Shown in pieces: positions 21,679 through 31,676 of a stretch of 64,000 bases of DNA. Each line of letters opens with the position of its first letter. Position 1 is the stretch's first letter. Source of the DNA: Meandrina meandrites (Eukaryota > Cnidaria > Anthozoa > Scleractinia > Meandrinidae). Under the pieces are notes generated by a model. That model was not told the DNA's origin. It did no database searches and saw only the letters and a program-made list of their open reading frames with translations. The DNA is taken from positions 21,316,161-21,380,160 of the forward strand of contig OY855906.1 in NCBI GenBank assembly GCA_963693305.1, in the 5' to 3' direction. The translations under genes and the position numbers were made by a program.

Positions 21679-21714
21679 GGTACAGGAGGCAGATATAATA
21701 TTAATTCCAAATAT

Positions 21715-22204
21715 TCAATCCAAATGTTTTACACCTCTGGGCTGTGTCGCGCAAACAGGTTGTGGCTCAGTACGTGCGGGCTCAGGTGCCTCTTTGCTGA
21801 ATGCGGCCTTGAGCTCTTTGTGTTTGTAATAAATCCCGATCAGTGAAACGACTAAACTGGCAACAGCAAGCCATTGGGTGGTGCTGACTGCTATTTTTTT
21901 CGCCGGTACTCTTTGGTGTTTCGTCTGCAATAGTCTGGGTTGGCTCAGGGGCTGGGGCAGCGGCTTTTACCTTGTTGTTTGCAAGTATGATAGCAGCCTC
22001 AGCTGCGGCTTTTTTCTGTTGTTCACGGGCCAGCCCCGTTCTTTCAGCAACCAATTTGCCAGCAGCCACACGCTTGGGATTTTTTACGTGCTGCGGGGTT
22101 GTAGTTGGAGTTGGAGTTGTTGCTTGCTGTGTTATCTCGGCCTGCGAATGTGCCATCTGGGTCTCGCCCTGTGAATGTGCGCTCTCGGATTGTTGGGTTG
22201 ACAT
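21715..22204 (-). pseudogene. Polinton-block protein, Gln/Thr-rich with one membrane helix
   Basis: The ATG at 22204 (MSTQQSESAHSQGE) begins a low-complexity Gln/Ser/Thr-rich head. A basic stretch follows (NPKRVAAGKLVAERTG), then an Ala/Lys coiled region. A +1/-1 frame change near 21880-21905 leads to a hydrophobic helix (QWLAVASLVVSLIGIYY) and a Pro-rich tail ending at TGA (21715). Without the shift, the head frame runs on into an unrelated tail. The function is unknown; it could be a core or DNA-binding structural protein, since basic and membrane parts coexist. Confidence 0.55.
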
Positions 22205-22249
22205 TTTGAAACGAAGCGTATGTCTTAAGCAAATAAAATTATTATGCAA

Positions 22250-22813
22250 TTACTCAGAATTTGTCTGCGAGTGTTCAGCAGGTGGTGAGGTATGCTGAGG
22301 AATTTCTTCTAATTTTGCTTCATCCTTTCTATACAAATGTGAGTTAAAATCAATATGTTTTGTTGTGATCAGCGCCGCGTTGGCCAGAGCAAGAAAACGG
22401 CCGCACTTCAAAGCAATGTTGCTGGCAAGATTGGAGAGCTCTTGGTTGATGATGTAGTCGTTGTGGAGTTCTTTTTGATAAGCGTCGATGTCTTTGATGT
22501 CAACGGCCATTCGGACCGCTTTGGTTACAAGAAAAATGCAGCTGTCAATCAAACTTTCTGTTGTCTTGGAGCCCACGTACGTCTTGTACCTTTTTATGTA
22601 CTTCTGAACATCCTTGTCGCTCAGGTGCTTTACCTGTTCATGTGTTAACTGCACGCCGATGTGCTCACGAAGAGCAGGAATGTCAGGTCCGGGGGCGGTT
22701 AAGCTGGTTACGTCTGGCACAATACTACTACCAGCTGGCCCACTCGACGGCCCAGCTTCCAGTAGGTCCAGGTTTAAGTTCATAAGTTCTGCGCACGACT
22801 CTTGTTCACCCAT
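22250..22813 (-). CDS. Polinton-block conserved unknown protein, intact
   Basis: The ATG at 22813 gives 187 residues (MGEQESCAELMNLNLDLLEA...); a 5-residue longer start is possible. An acidic, Pro/Ser-rich N-terminus leads into a helical body with EQVKHLSDKDVQKYIKRY, TESLIDSCIFLVTKAV and DIKDIDAYQKELHNDYIIN. It ends in a Pro-rich acidic tail. This is one of the few undamaged genes in the block. No enzyme motif is visible. Position between ATPase and small membrane proteins suggests a structural or assembly role. Confidence 0.6.
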   Translation of the reverse strand: MGEQESCAELMNLNLDLLEAGPSSGPAGSSIVPDVTSLTAPGPDIPALREHIGVQLTHEQVKHLSDKDVQKYIKRYKTYVGSKTTESLIDSCIFLVTKAVRMAVDIKDIDAYQKELHNDYIINQELSNLASNIALKCGRFLALANAALITTKHIDFNSHLYRKDEAKLEEIPQHTSPPAEHSQTNSE

Positions 22814-22839
22814 TGTCACTATATACAACTTTTATTTCT

Positions 22840-23432
22840 TTAATTCAAAATGAATGCTGTAGGGGTGGCAAACACGAGATAAGAGAACTTCCGCTCTTTC
22901 AGCTTTGAAATCAGATCTTTGTACTCATAGTGGGAGAGTTTTCGCCGGCATAATCATCAAAGATCGCATTCATGGTTTTGGCCGAGGGAATGTAAAATAA
23001 AACGATAGCCACCACGTTCTACCGGAAGGAAGGTGTGATGCTGGTTATCTTCTGGGTCAGCACCCAAACGCTGATGCAGATATGTCGAGCGGAAAAGCCA
23101 AGATTCACCAGCTGGCCTGTGCGCCCTTTCACATCTTTGGAGGCTGCGCAGTCATCGAGTATTATGAGCGTGTTGGTGCCCTCAACAAGCCAGCTCACGA
23201 CCTTCAACCAAATTTCCACCTTGTGCTGCTTGCATATTATCACAAACATTCTTGGGTCATTTTCACCAATTCGGTGGTAGGTCTTGTTGTGCGTGAATGT
23301 TGGGCAGATAAGCACAATGTAGTTGAACTTGCCGCAGAAAGGGCCGTAGATCTGGTCCACCACATACCTCGATTTGCCTGAATTCGTCGGGCCCACAATG
23401 AGAGCGTTAAAGGGTATCTTGCTCGGATCCAT
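22840..23432 (-). pseudogene. Genome-packaging ATPase (FtsK/HerA, A32-like)
   Basis: The ATG at 23432 begins MDPSKIPFNALIVGPTNSGKS, containing the Walker A motif GPTNSGKS. Walker B is TLIILDDCAA, and a sensor-like RHICISVWVLTQ follows. These are the marks of the viral and Polinton DNA-packaging ATPases that drive genome entry into a preformed capsid. The frame is broken by TAG at 23019-23021 and a frameshift near 22935; coding similarity runs on to a stop at 22840. The start lies 5 bp beyond the end of the capsid gene. Confidence 0.85.
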
Positions 23433-23437
23433 TTCTA

Positions 23438-24614
23438 TTAGTACTGCACAGATTCTAATTGCCTTCCTAATATATTCATCTGCGCGTCGCTGATTACGTA
23501 AATGTGGCAGTTGACATTGCCCGAGCCGCTTCCATTCCTCTCGAGCTCCAGCTGTACTCCATCCTTTGTGTTCACAAGTCGCGTGCCTCTTCTGTGCATC
23601 GAGTGGTCAGCCATAGAACGCAGATCGATCATAAGCCCGAACTTGTTTTCTGTGTAAAACTTTGTTGCATTCATGTGCTGTGTTTTGTTTTTGGCCTTGA
23701 GAAAGAAGCGTTTGACCTCCTCCCAGACATCAATTCCTTCAAGTCCGTTGTTGTACAGCCCGTTGGGCAAGCCGTTTACTGTGATGCTAACTTTCTTCAG
23801 GTCTGGGTTTAAGTACGCTTCTGACTGCCTTGCACCAGCAGTATGGGGCTCGCAAAAAGTAGCAAGATGCCTTTGAGGGACCTTCTCCGTGGGTTAACTC
23901 TGAGATTCAGCCTTGTGTCACTGCCTTTTTTAAAGGTAACCACTTCGTCACGCTGGATGTGGTCATATGCAAATTCTTTGCCACTTGAGTACGAGCTGCG
24001 GGCTGCATCCGCCAGTGTTTTGCTTTTTATCATCTCGTACTTCACCTGGATGTTTGTCAGCTTGTATTTTAGTTTTGATGGATCGGAGCCTCTGACAACC
24101 CGATCGGCTGCCGCAAGTGTCAGTTCGAACACAAGATCGTTGAATAGAGCCTGCAGATAAAAGGTCCCGTGGTCGTTCAAAATCTGGTGGTCAAGGCGGA
24201 TCCTGTATTTGGTTCCGTAAATCCCATTCAGTTTTTTTCTGCATCAACGCCTGTGGTCTTCTTGTCACCCGCGTTTGAGCGAATTTTGTTGAGGTCCTCA
24301 CCCTGGATTCCATGTTGCAGCATGTTGTCGCGCTCCTCCTGCGATAGGAAGAGATCCTTGAATATCTTGTAAATGTCGTAACCAACTGTGTCCTGCAGGA
24401 TAGTGCCAGAGTACTTCACAACAGGTTTGTCAACTAGCGCCCGACCAACATTGTCCACAAGAAAGTTGTTGGCATGGCCTCCGCTGAAATCGATGTTGAA
24501 GCGCAGCACAAGTGAGCCGGGAACAATGACCTCGTTTTCATTCAGCTTGGGCACCGAAACATAAAGCGTTTCCTGCGGATTGGCTTCTGTGCGCTCGAAA
24601 GTGATGCGTTTCAC
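23438..24614 (-). pseudogene. Major capsid protein, double-jelly-roll type
   Basis: Three consecutive minus-strand frames (24614-24228, 24180-23809, 23770-23438) together cover one gene. The first begins MKRITFERTEANPQETLY. The second has LNLRVNPRRRSLKGILLLF, and the last includes KFYTENKFGLMIDLRSMADH. These are conserved phrases of Polinton/adintovirus capsid proteins, which form the icosahedral shell. Frameshifts sit in an A-run near 24236-24242 and near 23830-23850. Family and order are clear, but the copy is dead. It directly precedes the packaging ATPase, as in intact relatives. Confidence 0.8.
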
Positions 24615-24699
24615 CGCGCGCTCCGCTTTTAGCGCGCCAAGAGTTTTCTCACTGCGTGTTGGTCAAAGGTTTTCCTGTACACTGTCCATTATTGCAAAG

Positions 24700-25117
24700 A
24701 AATATAAAACGGGAATCGGCCTTACAGTGTCTGTTCCTCTGGGGGGTATTGCTGGAGTGTTTGCCCTTTCTTCAGCCGTAATGGTTGGTGCAAGCAAAAA
24801 AATCGAAAGCAAGATTTCTAAACATCAAGAAACTGTGACTCTTGCCGTTGCAAAACGCGACACAGTTGAACGACAGTTGAATGTCACATGCGCTCAAAGA
24901 CCAGAAGGTCTCGGACGCTGAGTTTAATATTATCCTCGACGAATTAGCTAGATATAAGGCACTCAAACATGGTGTTCGTTCAAAAGTAACAAGAAAGTCT
25001 AGCAAAAGACAAACCGATCCCAAGCCGGACCTCGAAAAAATCAAAAAAGAAATTCGCAACGAGGTACGTGAGGAATCTAGAAAAAAACTAGCGGCGTCCA
25101 GCACAAATTTGAATTAA
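24700..25117 (+). pseudogene. Hydrophobic plus coiled-coil accessory protein
   Basis: On the plus strand, divergent from the capsid gene, a hydrophobic Gly/Ala-rich stretch (GLTVSVPLGGIAGVFALS) leads to KKIESKISKHQETVTLAVAK. After a one-base frame change near 24880 it continues as DQKVSDAEFNIILDEL... and a Lys/Glu-rich coiled tail, ending at 25117. The homologue at 63023-63390 preserves the same order of parts. The N-terminal portion cannot extend far upstream because the capsid gene lies there on the other strand, so this is a 5'-truncated or spliced gene. The function is unknown. Confidence 0.55.
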
Positions 25118-25456
25118 CTTTTGAGGGAAAAAAACAGAAAATTTTCTCTAAGTGTAACAAAAGAACATATGAATGCATTACCTTCACGCATAACGTTGTG
25201 TGACGGCTCGACTGGTGCTTTTAATTAACTTTTGAAAAAAAGAAGATTTTTAATTATATTTCAAGTCATGATAGTGGTAACACATTTCATTTCTTTTCTT
25301 GTAAATGAATATTTCACACCGGCATGTCTTAGAGAGGTGAGAGATATAACACGCGAAGTTGTTCAGTGTTTGAAAAAACAAAGAAAAGCCATAAGCGGGC
25401 CGATGGGGTTTACAAAATATAACAGACCTTTTATATTCCAGAATCTCTATGTTGCC

Positions 25457-25610
25457 ATTATAATTAACACTGTGGTTTCCCGCCGTTATGCACGTATTGC
25501 GTGCCATTAATTAACACTGTGGTTTCTGCCATCATACACGTGTACCCATGCATGTCATTAATTAACACGGTGGTTTCCCTCGGGTCATGCACGTGTACCC
25601 ATGCATGTCT
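25457..25610. repeat. Three tandem copies of a ~51-bp repeat
   Basis: Units begin near 25457, 25505 and 25557 with ATTAACAC(T/G)GTGGTTTC. The second and third units also share CACGTGTACCCATGCATGTC. The units are slightly diverged. They lie between the coiled-coil gene and the gene at 25771-26378 and might be regulatory. Confidence 0.75.
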
Positions 25611-25770
25611 AGTGCTTATGACGCCACATGTTCCTTTCTGGAAAATTCTCGCGGTAAATATTTGTTGTGTTTCAATGGAAACAAGCTCAATTTCAATACC
25701 ACACACTTAAAAACTATTCAGTTCCTACATCTTCAAGCAAATAGACAATTCTTGTCGTTTGGTTAGAACA

Positions 25771-26378
25771 AAAATGGACAAAACGCGGTTTTATCCTTTC
25801 GAACTGATCTTGAGAAGCTGCGAGATGAGTTTGTGAATGCTTCAAACGGGAGTGAAGAGGTTAAATCGCTATTCGAAGAGTTGGTAAAGATTTACCCTGA
25901 ACTACGCCTGACTGAAGAGCTGTTACCTGACTTAGTTTTAAAGCCCAAAGAAAGAACATCAACATCCAGAAATGATGCTGCGAGTGTAAAACAAAAACTG
26001 AAAGACAGTATTCAAAGTGCTGAACGATTTAAAGATTACTCAGGTATAGAACTGGTTTTACACAATGAAGAGACATGTTTGAACACATTACGTGAACTTG
26101 ATTCAGCTGAGAGAGATGCCAGAAAACGACTTGTTTACTTCTCATGCTTGCAAGGACAAGTTTTAAAAAGACTGAAAGATATTTCGGGAAAAAACATGAC
26201 GGAGCTGTTAAAGACAACAAGTCATTCGCGAGGTCAAGCATACTTTCTAATTAATTTTTTTGTTTTAGTAGGAAAGAACAACAAGTTAATGTATTCTAAT
26301 TTACCTATTCGTTTCTTCAAGAGCAACTTTAGTATAATCAAGAGTATTTGTGATGAGGAACCATCTCTTTTTCGTTAA
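25771..26378 (+). CDS. Accessory protein of the Polinton-like element, unknown
   Basis: A frame open from an acceptor-like GGTTAG (25765-25770) reads NGQNAVLSFRTDLEKLRDEF, then the longer body, and stops at TAA (26376-26378). It encodes about 200 residues. The first in-frame ATG lies deep inside, so an upstream exon supplies the start or the copy is truncated. The body is helical and charged (SVKQKLKDSIQSAERFKDY). The C-terminal part (GQAYFLINFFVLVG...NLPIRFFKSNFSIIKSIC) has the look of a conserved fold. I cannot name it. It stands between the coiled-coil gene and the Cys-rich gene. Confidence 0.5.
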
Positions 26379-26473
26379 ATTAAGTCTGCGTTAAAGTTAG
26401 ATATCAAAAATTCGTGAAATAAAATGTATTTGAAGATTTTTTAATAAAAATCCTTCTGCGTGGTACGCAAAAA

Positions 26474-26640
26474 TAGAAGCTGTTGATTTGCATAAGTCCC
26501 ACGCTGTGGGACACAAACACCAGAGACACACACCAAATAAAAAAAAAAACGCTGCTGATTTGAATAAGTCCCACGCCGTGGGACACACACACACCAAATA
26601 AAAAACGCTGCTGATTTGCATAAGTCCCACAGCGTGGGAC
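26474..26640. repeat. Three tandem units, each with a 17-bp perfect dyad
   Basis: The dyads lie at 26496-26512, 26568-26584 and 26624-26640; each has GTCCCAC paired with GTGGGAC around a 3-base centre. Each is preceded by GCTG(T/C)TGATTTG(C/A)ATAA and separated by CACACACCAAATAAA-type spacer. Periods are 72 and 56 bp. Conservation of the dyads over the spacers suggests protein-binding sites. Confidence 0.8.
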
Positions 26641-26796
26641 AAAGCTGGCATCTTATTTGGGGGTAAACTTACGTGAAATTAAAACTCTGACAACACATGC
26701 CGTGTTTACTCAGTGACCTATAGTAGTAAGAAGCTGACTGAAATTACAACAAACGTAACGCAACAGTCACCCAGATTTTAATTACCCTGTTCAAAT

Positions 26797-27006
26797 TTAT
26801 TTTGGCAAAAGAATTTTCATTACATTTTGCGGACTCATTTGTTTCATTTCAGCAAGAAAGTTTTCTGATAATAAAAATGGTGAATTATGTTCTTCATTTA
26901 TAACGTGTAGGCCTGCACTTTGCCAAGTGTTTCCTCTTCCTTTGTTTTTGTTAATTTTTGGCTTTTTCATGCTTTGATCGATAGGACCTTTTCTCCCAGT
27001 ACCCAT
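26797..27006 (-). CDS. Small basic protein (MGTGRKGPIDQS type)
   Basis: A 69-residue frame begins at ATG 27006 (MGTGRKGPIDQSMKKPKIN), with a basic head and the motif LAEMKQMSPQNVMKILL near the end. The same order of motifs occurs in the first half of the frame at 62191-62460 (MGRGRDNGPVDQSTKKPKV, LLAEMKKMSPQELMNILLL). In that copy it is placed upstream of the Cys-rich module; here it lies downstream of it, so it seems to be an independent gene or exon. The function is unknown. Confidence 0.55.
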   Translation of the reverse strand: MGTGRKGPIDQSMKKPKINKNKGRGNTWQSAGLHVINEEHNSPFLLSENFLAEMKQMSPQNVMKILLPK

Positions 27007-27129
27007 TTTTCTATTTTATTGCAATCGATTCAATAACTTTAATTGGTTGAAAATCACGAGGCAAACATATAAGCTATTAAAGATCTTGAAAAACACACAA
27101 GGACTGAGGCTGGCGCTCACCAGTATTTT

Positions 27130-27427
27130 AGAAATCTTTCTTCAAAATCATAAACATCCCAGCGGTCTTCCACTAAATAGTGTTTAACATTATTTTTTAA
27201 ACACATCGCTCACATCCGTTGCATTTGCTGCAAATAAATATTTTAGAAAACCTTCCTTGTTTGTCACAAAAAGGTCCCTCTATCAGTTCGTCATGAATCT
27301 CGTTCCAACCCATTTCATGTCTTTGCCTAAGTTTTATGGAGAGGTAGTGTTTGAAAATCTTTTCCCTTAATTCTGGCGGTAACCTTTGTAATGCCTCGGT
27401 AACTGTTAGTGCGTTTGTCGCTGCCAT
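27130..27427 (-). pseudogene. Cys-rich LPPELREK protein
   Basis: From ATG 27427 the frame reads MAATNALTVTEALQRLPPEL, then REKIFKHYLSIKLRQRHEMGW and a zinc-ribbon-like CSKCNGCERC, and stops at 27197. Similarity to the paralogue at 62460-62790 resumes in another frame (NVKHYLVEDRWDVY) down to about 27130, so a frameshift near 27195 truncates it. The conserved leader between ATG and hairpin (27428-27607) matches the leader of the 62-kb copy. The zinc-ribbon suggests nucleic-acid or protein binding; nothing more can be said. Confidence 0.55.
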
Positions 27428-27607
27428 CTCGGCGTATATACTTGTGCAGATAATTGTTCAATTGGAAAATCATTCTGGTGCACTTTTGTATATAGACAGT
27501 CCAGACATTTCTTCAATGGAAAATAATTTTTTGTGACACATCTGCTCGCTCGGTTTTGGGTCACGCTCTTTGTTTACTTCCATGCTTGCGTTATTTTCTC
27601 TCAAACC
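27428..27607 (-). promoter_or_regulatory. Conserved leader between hairpin and Cys-rich gene
   Basis: About 180 bp (minus strand: TTTGAGAGAAAATAACGCAAG... to TATATACGCCGAG just before ATG) is shared with 62010-62190 upstream of the paralogue. Conservation of a non-coding leader suggests a shared promoter and/or element terminus. Confidence 0.55.
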
Positions 27608-27790
27608 ACACACATATAAAATGAGGGTTCTGACAGAAATTTTATAACAAAAGGTTCCTGATATCTAACAAAGCTTTTCTCAATAAACGAGGTGAGCATG
27701 GGAGCCGAGTTTCTTGAGAAAAAAAGCTTTGTTAGATATCATGAACCTTTTGTTATAAAATTTGCGCCAGAACCCTCATTTTATGTGTGT
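27608..27790. repeat. 183-bp hairpin at the right edge of the element
   Basis: The left arm begins ACACACATATAAAATGAGGG, the right arm ends CCCTCATTTTATGTGTGT, and the arms pair over about 80 bases each, including AACAAAGCTTTT and GATATCTAACAAAG. A homologous hairpin sits at 61826-62009, also beside the Cys-rich gene. Confidence 0.8.
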
Positions 27791-29131
27791 ACAGTGTACA
27801 TTTAAAATTTTAAGATAGTATACATCTTGCCATTTTTAAATGGTACATATTATAACTGTCACCTATACCCCATTCACACCAGCAGAACATGAAAATTAGC
27901 CTGCTGTATTTTCAAAGTAAAAGACACTACAGGCTACAGGACTGTACTAAAAAACTTGCAAAACGATTTTTTTGTAGGTCATGTTCAACCAAGTGTAGAT
28001 AAAAATTCAGAAGACCTAACAATCTGAGTTTAGAACTTTATGATGTCACATGGAAAGCTAGAATTTGTTTCTTTATTTTAGATTCAGTAACAGAACATAG
28101 GAAAATGCAAAACTGCTTTTTTTTTCGTTCCCCATGAAAGGCCTTAATTTTTTCCTGTGAATTGTGAAATGGCTATTTGCTTTTCTTGTGAAACATGATT
28201 TGGTTACATGGCAATGAAGCTTGAGTTGACTTTTTTATGAGAATTTCAAAATGGCTGGGGCCCTTTCGACTGTAAAATATCAAGGTTTTTCTGCACACTT
28301 TCTGTTATGGCGGAAATCTAGCTCACTGAAAAATTTGGCTTTCTCTTTCTGGTTTTCCCATCGGCGTCAACTTGTTGTACTTCCGCCATTTTCCTCCCTT
28401 TTCCTTTTTTCGCAGGATTTTTGTGCGTCTGACCTTTCTGTTTCACACGTGCATGAGAATGACCTGTTTAATCGGTTTAAACTGAGATTAACCAAGGGAT
28501 AGTTAATTGTAGGTTAACTCTGCTTTAAGAGACACCATTTTATCCTCTGACTAGTTATCCTGAGAAAAGGAAATTTAATCGCGGAATAATCGCTAACCGT
28601 GGGCTAGTGGAAGGAGCTGGTGTCTACTGGTACTCACAGCAGCATGCATACTGCTCTGCACTTAAAAAAAAAATTTTAAACTGCGATGGGGAACGAGAAA
28701 AAAAGCAAGCCAAAAAAATGTCGCCAAGTAGCTAAGATTCAAATTACCCAAATTTTTCGCAATTGTGAAAACATCTTTAGAGTAAAAGGATCTTTACCTT
28801 ACTGCTACCAAGCAAGAGTTAAGTGAAAAGCAACAATAGTTGTAGAACATGGAAGTAATGGGAAGGGCTCCCTATAAGAAGGAAAGTAAACATACCAAAG
28901 TGTTGACCGATTCACCTCACAACACTAATATTAAACTGCTTGCTAAGTTTTTTTTAATGCTCAAATTACATGTTATAATAGATGAGATACATTAAACCTA
29001 GTGAAATTCTACTTGAAAATTAATTCATCTGAAAACCTGCACATTCCATATGTGTAATTTTTAACATCAAACAACTCATGAGATATCGAGTTGAACACTT
29101 GAAGAAAAATTTCATATCACCATGCACATAC
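27791..29131. other. Intergenic, no gene seen
   Basis: AT-rich sequence. A frame at 28251 (MAGALSTVKYQ...) is weakly protein-like at best and not called. The last bases provide the acceptor TTTTTGCAG before 29142. Confidence 0.35.
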
Positions 29132-29141
29132 GTTTTTGCAG

Positions 29142-29606
29142 ATCAAAATGGATTGTTTCCTCCACTGGAAAGTGTCAGCGTGTATGAATTGGACATTAGT
29201 CAAGTTAGGGAGATCAGTAACGCAAAGCCAAATTACGAATCATCCGAGGAATAAAGCTCTGATGCAGAGTTCATGCAAACAGCTTACAGACTAGCCAGAA
29301 GCAGCAAGAGTGCACAGAAAGGTAAAAGAAAAGTTCCAAAAGGCAAGGGCCAAAGAGCAGTGCAAGGCGGGAAGGCTTTGTCGCCGGCTGCAATGGTCGA
29401 GAGTGATCACTCCTCCTGGTACTTCAAAGGTGACAGATGGTGAGCGAGTCAACTCAAAAATCCCCCGGGACAAAACTGCCTGGTGAAGTGCAACATTAGC
29501 ACGTCATGTTCAGATGTAAAGGAAGCCTTAAGTCGCAAACTGCTTGTACAACCGGCAAACATTGTCATGTATGACATTGATTTCCTCAAAATTTCAGACT
29601 CCCCAG
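29142..29606 (+). pseudogene. Exon with in-frame stops, upstream of a RING exon
   Basis: The acceptor (TTTTTGCAG) and donor (CCAG|GTGAGT, 29607) bound a segment that reads continuously in one frame, except for TAA at about 29252 and TGA at about 29441. The product is hydrophilic: NGLFPPLESVSVYELDISQ, a Ser/Lys-rich middle with KGKRKVPKGKG, then SCSDVKEALSRKLLVQPANIVMYDIDFL. Both stops lie inside a frame that still reads as protein on either side, the pattern of a decayed gene. Phase and direction fit the RING exon at 30719-31200. Confidence 0.5.
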
Positions 29607-30718
29607 GTGAGTAGGTAAGAATTTTGTCATGCTTTTTTTTGTACAGACATTTTCAGCTAGTATCACACTAATAATTCTGGAAAACTCAACATCTGAGGAA
29701 GTTGAAGTGAATACAGTATATATTTCTTGAGAGAAGACATGATAGCAAAAAATGATTACAACACATTTTTTTTATGTAACCTTATATGGATGTTGAATTG
29801 AAACTAGCAGTTTTAATAGTGTTTCTGTTTCTCAGTTTAGTGGGTTTATTATTTAGATACTAGGCAAAGGATTGTATTCATCTAATTTGAAGCATAAAGC
29901 TACAATTATGGACAAAACTCTTGAGTCACTTTACCAAATTTCCACTTATTCAGGGTACCATAACTAATGTTTTCCCCCCCCTCTCCCCTATTTCAATGTT
30001 GTCAATGTTGTTACGTGGTCAAAACAAAGTTGGGTGAATTGCAAGCCCCACGAAACAACATTGAGCGGGGGAGAGGGGGATTAAATATTCTTTACCCGCT
30101 TGTAAGTCTAGACATTGCGAAAAATGTGTGATATTCGTTTGTTTCAACTACTTCTGTCCATGATTGTAGGCTGAAGGGCTTTCTGTAACATTTTTTATCG
30201 TTCATACATTTGCCTCTTGTTTTTTCGTGAACCCACTGAACCCAAACGTGAATGTGTGGCAAGTCAAGATGTCTTTTTCAAAACCGTGACATTATAATCC
30301 ATGTTTTTCTTTGCCTTATGGCCACTAATACCAGCAACTCGTGATTTCTTAAATGCTGCTTAGACAGATGTGCTATTGTATTTTGGAACAAAATTGATAT
30401 TTTGATAGTAATAACACACTGCAAATTTACAATAGCATCTTAAATTCATGTAGAAGGATGTTCCTAGAGCAGTAAATTTCAATTAATTTGACAATAAATT
30501 CAACTTTGCCAATTAAAAGTTTGGCAAATTGTTTTGAGTAAATGTACATTCCAAAATATCTAAGCCTTTCAAAAATTAGAGATATAATCTCCTTTTTATT
30601 TTCTGGGTATCATTTGAACTCTGATTATACTGCTCATATTCCATAATTTCAAGTACAGATATTTATAGGATTTCTTCAAAAGACACATTTTGTAATACAA
30701 TTAATTATGTATTCTGCA

Positions 30719-31200
30719 GGTAAATATTGGCCAAGAAGCGGCAAAATCTTTGCTGTCTGTAAAATAAGTACTGGCCTTGCAGATACACTTCCTGGACCAA
30801 GTGGTCTTTCCTTAAGTAAGCAGTCCAAGACAGATCACTCACTCACTAGTATAAAAGTAATATTAAGATCAATGGATAAAAAGTTAAATAAAACTCAAGC
30901 TGTTTTAGTGAAGGAGTCAGAGAGTGTCTACAAAGATATTTCAGTATTCTTAAGAGAGATGTTGAAGTGTCCAATATGTTATACAACTACCAAAGACGAG
31001 GTACCACATGTTATAATCATGTTTTTTGCCTTTCATGTGTTAACGAACTCTCAGCAAGGCAGGATGACAAGTGTCCTCTTTGCAAGCAGCAGAGAGGGCC
31101 TTTGCACCCAATTCCACTCGCCAGAATGAAGGAGCTTTGTGAAAAAAATTCCATGACACCTGGTGGAATAAGTTCCATAGACAATGATTTGACGCATTGA
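30719..31200 (+). pseudogene. RING-finger protein exon, frameshifted
   Basis: The acceptor TTCTGCAG precedes 30719. The frame first encodes a linker and the beginning of a RING finger (EMLKCPICYTTTKDE). A one-base change near 30998 then moves the remaining cysteines to another frame (CYNHVFCLSCVNEL...CPLCKQQ), which ends at TGA (31200). The spacing is that of a C3HC4 RING of the ubiquitin E3 type. The frameshift falls in the middle of the zinc-binding domain, so a normal RING cannot form. Confidence 0.65.
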
Positions 31201-31556
31201 GACTTAAAAACTGCAAAATGTCCAGGTGTCTCAAATTGAAGGTTGTTTACTAAATGGCATTTGACAGCCATGCCATGTTGGAAGGAAGCCTTGTGGTTCT
31301 TGTCACAAGGATCCTGAGGAAGGGATTGAGGCCCTTACTCTCTGGGCAGCTTGATGAGGCATGAGTTCTACCACTGATCTATAGGATGGAGGGAGGGATG
31401 TGTATACTGCTATTCTCACAAGTAAGCATATTGCAATGCATTTAAGAGTTGGCAATATACTATGTATGTGCTGATTGGTTGAAGCCATTCACCATGAGTA
31501 TCTAGAAAGGCAACATTGAGCATTGAAAATATAATATTAATTAACTCTTTTTTAGG

Positions 31557-31676
31557 TAAAGTATGCGCTAAATTCTCAACAGATTGGCCAACACCGAGCC
31601 ATCTTGCCCAGAAAATTGAACGTCAAATGTGTAGAGGCACCAAGGCCACCGAGTCATACCACACCAGCTGTCTAAC
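31557..31676 (+). CDS. Exon-like segment, unknown
   Basis: It lies between an acceptor (CTTTTTTAG) and a donor-like ACA|GTGAGA. It reads KVCAKFSTDWPTPSHLAQKI then ERQMCRGTKATESYHTSCLT without stops. It may be a further exon of the RING pseudogene. The second LINE begins 75 bp downstream, so that LINE would sit in the next intron. Confidence 0.4.

Larger units (their letters stand above)
17191..27790. mobile_element. Decayed Polinton/adintovirus-like element
   Basis: Gene content defines it: family B polymerase (+), then a co-directional minus block of capsid protein, packaging ATPase, four or five small proteins and retrovirus-like integrase. Accessory genes follow to the right. No adenovirus-type protease or penton-type protein was recognised. 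The right limit is proposed at the hairpin 27608-27790, because an independent copy of the right-hand module ends at the same kind of hairpin at 61826-62009. The left limit is a truncation at the 17165 palindrome. At least ten disabling changes in core genes mark it as fossil. Confidence 0.7.
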
